Origin: Tetracentron sinense
Taxonomy: Eukaryota; Streptophyta; Magnoliopsida; Trochodendrales; Trochodendraceae
DNA length: 64,000 bases
Direction of reading: 5' to 3'
Assembly: GCA_015143295.1 (NCBI GenBank)
Contig: CM026556.1
Coordinates: 16,864,547 to 16,928,546 of the forward strand
The number at the start of each line of letters is the position of its first letter. Positions within the stretch are counted from its first letter, which is position 1. Positions 59,120 through 64,000 of this stretch are shown piece by piece. The position numbers and the translations under genes were made by a program. The notes under the pieces were generated by a model. That model had not been told where the DNA came from. It made no database searches and saw nothing but the letters and a program-made list of their open reading frames with translations.

Positions 59120-61516
59120 TACTTGCTAAGTATGGATTTCGGGCCTCTCGGTTCCCAAATAGGGTAAACGACCTCGTATTCCATCGAAACAAATTCTCAC
59201 ACTTAGGTTGGGTCGAAATACACGCTTTAGAAGAAAGGGCATCAAAATCCGACCCCCGGCTTGGATTTGGTACGCGTTTATAGGTTTTAGCCAAAGTATA
59301 GTTTCTAAGTATGGATTATGGGCAACTCGGGGCTCAAATCGGACAAACGACCTCAGATTCCATCGAAACAAATTCTCAAATTTAGATTGGGTCAAAATAC
59401 ATGTGTATAAAGAAACTACATCGAAATCTGACCCCCGGTTTAGATTTGGTGCCCGTTTGTATGTTTAGGCCGAAGTATAATTTCTAAGTTTGGATGTTGG
59501 CCTCTCGGTGCCTAAATTGGGGAAACGACCTTTGATTCCATCGAAACGAATTTCACAGTTAGGTTTGGTCGAAATACACGCGTTAGAAGAAACGAAATTG
59601 AAATCCGACCTCCGGTATGGATATGGTGCACGTTTGTAGGTTTAGGCCGAAGTATACTTTCTAAGTATGGATTTTGGGCATCTCGGCGCTCAAATCGAGG
59701 AAACAACCTTGGATTTCTTCGGAATAAGTTTCCGCAATTAGGTTGCATGGAAATAAACTCTTTAGAAGAAACTCTAACGTTTGTAGGTTTATCTTTGGTC
59801 ATAACCGAATCCTGGACAGCCATCCAGAGGATAAAAGCAAGACGCGGAATGTGGCCTACAAACCAGACTAATTTACTTCCAGCCAATAACATTCTGGTGC
59901 GCATGAATAGATTCCCAAGCGGGTGGGAAGTATACTTTCTAACTATGGAATTAAGATTTCTCGTGCTCAAATCGGGCAAACGACCTTGGATTCCGTCAAA
60001 ACGAATTGTCATGCTTAAGTGGGGTCAAAATACACGCATTAGAGGAAACAACATCGAAATCCGACCCCGATTTGGATTTGGTACGAGTTTGTATGTTTAG
60101 GCCGAAGTGTGCTTTCTAAGTATAGATTTCGGGCCTCTTGGTTCCCAAATCAGGCAAACGGGCTCCAATTCCATCTAAACGAAATCCAACACTGAGGTTG
60201 GCCCGAAAAACTCGAGTTAGAAAAAACAACATCGAAATCCAACCCCCAGTTTGGATATGGTGCGCATTTGTATGGTTAGGCCAAAGTATACTTTCTAAGT
60301 ATGGATGTCGGCTTCTCGATTACCAAATTGGGGAAACGACCTCGGATTCCATCGAAACAAATTCTCACACTTAGGTTGGGTCGAACTACACACGTTAGAA
60401 GAAACGGCATCGAAATCCGACCCCCGGTATGGATTTGGTGTGCGTTTGTAGGTGTAGGCCGAAGTATACTTTCTAAGTATGGATTCCGGGTGGCTCGGTG
60501 CTCAAATCGGGCAAACGGCCTTGGATTTCTTCGAAATAAATTTCCGCACTTAGGTTGCATTGAAATAAACTCGTTAGATGAACTCTAACAAGTTTAGGCC
60601 GCACTTTCTAAGTATGGATTTCGGGTGAACGTTGTAAGTTTAGGCCGAAGTATACTAAGTATAGATTTCGGGCCTCCTGGTGCCCAAATAGGGCAAACGA
60701 CCTCGAATTCCATTGAAAAAAATTTCCACACTTAGGTGGGGTCGGAATACACTCATAAGAATAAACGACATCGAAATCAGACCCCCGGTTGGTATTTGGT
60801 TCGCATTTCTAGGTTTAGGCCTAAGTATAATTTCTAAGTATAGACTTTGGTCTCTAGGTGCCCAAATCAGGCCAACGACTTCAAATTCCATCGAAACGAA
60901 TTCCTACAATTAGGCTGGGTCAATATACTCGCGTTAAAAGAAACAACATCAAAATCCTACCCCTGGTTTTGAATTGGTGCACATTTGATTTGGTGCGCGT
61001 TTGTAGGTTTAGGCCGAATTACACTTTCTAACAAACTCGAATACAATAGAAACGAATTCCCACACTTATGTTGGGTCGAAATACAAGTGTTAGAAAAAAC
61101 TATATCGAAATCCAACCCCCGGTTGGGATTTGGTGGACATTTGTATGTTTAGGCCTAAATATACTTTGTATGTACGGATTTTCGGGCCTGTCGGTGCTCA
61201 AATTGGGAAACGACCTCGAATTTCATCAAAACGAATTCTGAAACTTAAGGTGGGTTAAAATACATGTGTTCGAGGAAACAACATCGAAATCCGTCCCTGG
61301 TTTGGATTGGGTGCGCATTTGTATGTTTAGGCCGAACTATACTTTCTAAGTATGAATTCCGGGCCTCTCGGTGCCTAAATCGTGCAAACGACCTCGGATT
61401 CGATCGAAATGAATTCCCAAACATAGATTGAGTCGAAATACACATGTTAAAAGAAGTAACATCGAAATCCGACCCTGGTTTAGACTTGGTGCATGTTTGT
61501 AGGTTTAGGCCGAAGT
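59120..61516. repeat. Fourth higher-order unit, interrupted
   Basis: From 59120 the sequence follows unit 1 (49881 onward, offset 9239 bp) very closely for about 670 bp, including the GGATTATGGGCAACTC and CGGTGCCTAAATTGGGG variants. It is then broken by a LINE fragment and other satellite (59792 to about 60590), and rejoins the unit order (CGAATTCC, GGTCTCTAGG, GTGCCTAAATCGTGC) until TACTTGCT at about 61516. The total is about 0.8 kb longer than a normal unit. Confidence 0.8.
59792..59926 (-). pseudogene. Fragment of a third LINE (zinc module of a reverse transcriptase ORF)
   Basis: 135 bp of non-satellite sequence. The minus strand reads KLVWFVGHIPRLAFILWMAV then SVMTKDK, the zf-RVT-type module that follows the reverse transcriptase in plant LINE ORF2 (compare HSFISWLALSN with TQDR in LINE-A). 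It has no poly-A and no visible target duplication. It is not a piece of LINE-A or LINE-B as seen here. Satellite stops at TTTGTAGGTTTA and resumes at GAAGTATAC. Likely filler captured during break repair. Confidence 0.8.
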
Positions 61517-64000
61517 ATACTTGCTAAGTATAGATTTCGGGCCTCTCGGTTCCCAAATAGGGCAAACGACTTCGGATTCCATCGAAACAAATATTCACAC
61601 TTAGGTTGGGTCGGAATACGCTCGTAAGAAGAAACGACATCAAAATCCGACCCATTGTTTGGTTTGGTTCGCGTTTATAGGTTTAGGCCTAAGTATACTT
61701 TCTAAGTATGGACTTTGGTCTCTAGTTGCCCAAATCAGGCTAATGACTTCGGATTCCCTTGAAACAAATTTCTACACATAGGTTGGGTTATAATAAACTC
61801 GTTAGAAGAAATGACATCAAAATCCGACTCCCAGTTTGGATTCGGTGCGCGTTTTTAAGTTTAGTCCTAAGTATACTTTCAAAGTATGGACTTTGGTTTC
61901 TAAGCTCCCAAATCAAGCAAACGACTTCAGATTCCTTCGAAATGAATTCCCACACTTAGGCTGGGTCGACATAATCGCGTTAATTGAAACGACATCGAAA
62001 TCCTATCCCCGGTTTAGATTTGTTGCGCATTTATAGGTTGAGGCCGAAGTATATTTTCTAAGTATGGATTTTTTGGTTCCCAAATCGAGCTAACGACCTT
62101 GGATTCAATCGAAACGAATTCTCACACTTCAGTTGTGTAGCAATACACGCGTTGGAGGAAACAACATCGAAATCCGACCCCGATTTGTATTTGGTGCGCA
62201 GTTTGGTATACTTTCTAATTATCGATTTCGGGCCACTCGGTGCCCAAATCAGGCAAATGGGCTTAGATTCCATTGACACGAATTCCCACATTTAGGTTGG
62301 GTCGAAATACATGTCTAATAAACGGCTTTGAAATCTGATCCCTGGTTTGGATTTGGTGTGCGTTTGTATATTTAGGATGAAATACAAGCATTAGAAGAAA
62401 CGGCATCGAAGTCTGACCCCCGGTTTAGAGTTGGTACGCAGACCTGTAGGTTCTGGCCAACGTATAGTTTCTAAGTATAGATTATGGGCGACTCGGGGAT
62501 CAAATCAGACAAACGACCTCAGATTCTATCGAAAGAAATTCTCAAACATACGCTGTGTCAAAATACATGTGTTAAAAGAAACTACATCGAAATCTGACCT
62601 CGGTTTGGATTTGGTGCCCGTTTGTATATTTTGGACGAAGTATACTAACTAAGTATAGATGTCGGCATCTCGGTGCCCAAATTGGCGAAACGACCTCGGA
62701 TTCCATCGAAACAAGTTCTCACAATTAGGTTGGGTCGAAGTACACGTGTTAGAAGAAACGGCATCGAAATCCGACCCCCAGTATGGATTTGGTGCACGTT
62801 TGTATGTTCAGGCCAGAGTATACTTTTTTTAATTATGGATTTCGTGCTTCTCGGAGCTCAAATCGGGGAAAGGACATTTTTTTTTTTGGAGGGTGGGGAA
62901 ACGACATTGGATTTCTTCGAAATAAATTTCCGCACTTAGGTTGCATCGAAATAAACTCGTTAGAAGAAACTCTATCAAAATCCTTTCCCAGTTTTGATTT
63001 GATGCACATTTGTAGGTTTAGGCCGAAGTATACTTTCTAAGTATGGATTTCAGGCCTCTAGGTGCCCAAATAGGGCAAACGACCTCGAATTCCATCGAAA
63101 CAAATTTCCACACTTAGGTTGGGTCGGAATACACTCATAAAAAGAAACGACACCAAAATCTAACCCATGGTTTGGATTTTGTTCGCGTTTCTAGGTTTAG
63201 GCCTAAGTATACTTTCTAAGTATGGACTTTGGTCTCTAGGTGCCCAAATCAGGCTAACGACTTCGGATTCCATCGAAATAAATTTCCACACATAGGTTGG
63301 GTCGTGATAAACTCGTTAGAAGAAACGACATCAAAATCCGATCCCCGGTTTGGATTCGGTGCGCGTTTGTAGGTTTAGGCCGAAGTATACTTGCTAAGTA
63401 TGGATTTCGGGCCTCCCGGTGCCCAATAGGGTAAACAACCTCGGATTCTAACGAAATGAATTCTCACACTAAGATTGGGTCGAAATACACGGACTAGAAG
63501 AAACGGCATCAAAATCTGACCCCCGATTTTGATTTAGTACGCGTTTATAGGTTTTGGAGAAAGTATACTTTCTTAGTATGGATTATGGGCGACTCAAGGA
63601 TCAAATCGGACAAACGACCTCAGATTCCATCGAAACAAATTCTCAAACTTAGGCTGTGACAAAATACAGGTGTTAAAAGAAACTACATCGAAATCTGACT
63701 GCCGGTTTGCATTTGGTGCCCGTTTGTATGTTTAGGCCAAAGTATACTTTCTAAGTATGAATGTCGGCCTCTCGGTGCCCAAATTGGGGAAACAACCTTG
63801 GATTCCATCGAAACGAATTCTCACAGTTAGGTTGGGTCAAAATACACGCCTTAGAAGAAACGGAATCGAAATCTGACCTCCGGTATGGATTTGGTGAACG
63901 TTTGTAGGTTTAAGCTGAAATTTACTTTCTAAGTATGGATTTCGGGCGTCTCGGGGCTCAAATCGGGGAAACGACCTTGTATTTCTTCGAAATAAATTTC
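59927..64000. repeat. Satellite block 7, about 23 monomers
   Basis: Class A monomers (GGAATTAAG near 59948, the GGGCTCCAATTCC monomer near 60160) occupy about 59.93-60.30 kb inside otherwise class B sequence. Two scrambled, shortened monomers lie at 60.58-60.66 kb. Class B continues to the window end, with a late copy of the AAGTTGTGTAG monomer (62131) and a fourth micro-insertion (62.87 kb). Confidence 0.95.
62865..62907 (-). mobile_element. Micro-insertion 4
   Basis: GGGGAAAGGACAT (62865-62877), T10, GGAGGGT, then GGGGAAACGACAT (62895-62907). The T-run is longer than in the first copy, consistent with slippage after duplication. Flanking monomers match those of copies 1 and 3. Confidence 0.65.

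Larger units (their letters stand above)
46278..59791. repeat. Satellite block 6, about 75 monomers, class B with higher-order repeats
   Basis: It starts with the AAATA target duplication. It is class B throughout, with AAGTTGTGTCG/AAGTTGTGTAG monomers at about 47923, 55275 and 56940, a ninefold higher-order repeat at 49881-54655, micro-insertions near 48.73, 55.70 and 57.79 kb, and fused monomers near 49.02, 55.98 and 58.06 kb. Many short open frames on both strands are repeat by-products. Confidence 0.97.

Noticed and set aside
59512-60012. A 166-codon minus-strand open frame
   Set aside because: It is a chance chimera of satellite frames around the 135-bp LINE fragment; only the middle part has recognisable protein similarity.
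46278-64000. CRISPR-like regular repetition
   Set aside because: Monomers are about 179 bp, head to tail, without short repeats separated by unique spacers; this is a plant satellite.
4068-64000. Functional centromere
   Set aside because: Monomer length and higher-order structure would suit one, but the LINE load, diverged monomers and a Del/Tekay-like element (not a centromeric CRM type) fit pericentromeric or other heterochromatin equally well. Sequence alone cannot decide.

Overview
The window is intergenic heterochromatin from a flowering plant, probably a eudicot; I cannot name the species. No host gene, tRNA, rRNA or CRISPR array is visible. The plant call rests on L1-type LINEs whose ORF2 ends in an RNase H domain and whose ORF1 carries a DUF4283-like plus CCHC zinc-knuckle module, and on a Ty3/gypsy chromovirus of the Del/Tekay type primed by initiator-Met tRNA.

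Layout. About 55% of the window (roughly 35 kb, near 200 monomers) is one tandem satellite with a monomer of about 179 bp, cut into blocks by younger insertions: LINE-A copy 1 (1-4067, runs off the left edge), satellite (4068-11798), LINE-A copy 2 (11799-15959), satellite (15960-19212), LINE-A copy 3, a short 3' fragment (19230-20169), satellite (20170-20766), a solo LTR with a 5-bp target duplication (20767-23108), satellite (23109-24734), a near full-length LINE-B with target duplication (24735-31363), satellite (31364-35875), a very young, nearly whole gypsy element on the minus strand (35876-46277), and satellite to the right edge (46278-64000), broken once by a 135-bp fragment of a third LINE (59792-59926).

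The satellite is structured. Two monomer classes, here called A and B, alternate in domains. Class B contains a higher-order repeat of nine monomers (about 1.6 kb) present three times in a row at 49.88-54.66 kb, with a fourth copy at 59.12-61.5 kb interrupted by the LINE fragment and a patch of foreign satellite. A tiny insertion (T-run plus GGAGGGT between 13-bp direct repeats) is best read as an extremely 5'-truncated LINE insertion that was later multiplied with the satellite to four places.

The insertions give an order of events: satellite amplification and homogenisation, old decayed LINE insertions, a solo LTR left by LTR-LTR recombination, and last the gypsy element, whose two 2.6-kb LTRs differ by only four or five substitutions and one minisatellite unit. 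Nothing here looks like a cooperating gene system. The novelty lies in satellite evolution and in how retroelements seed and mark it. All alignments were done by eye; identities and ages are estimates.
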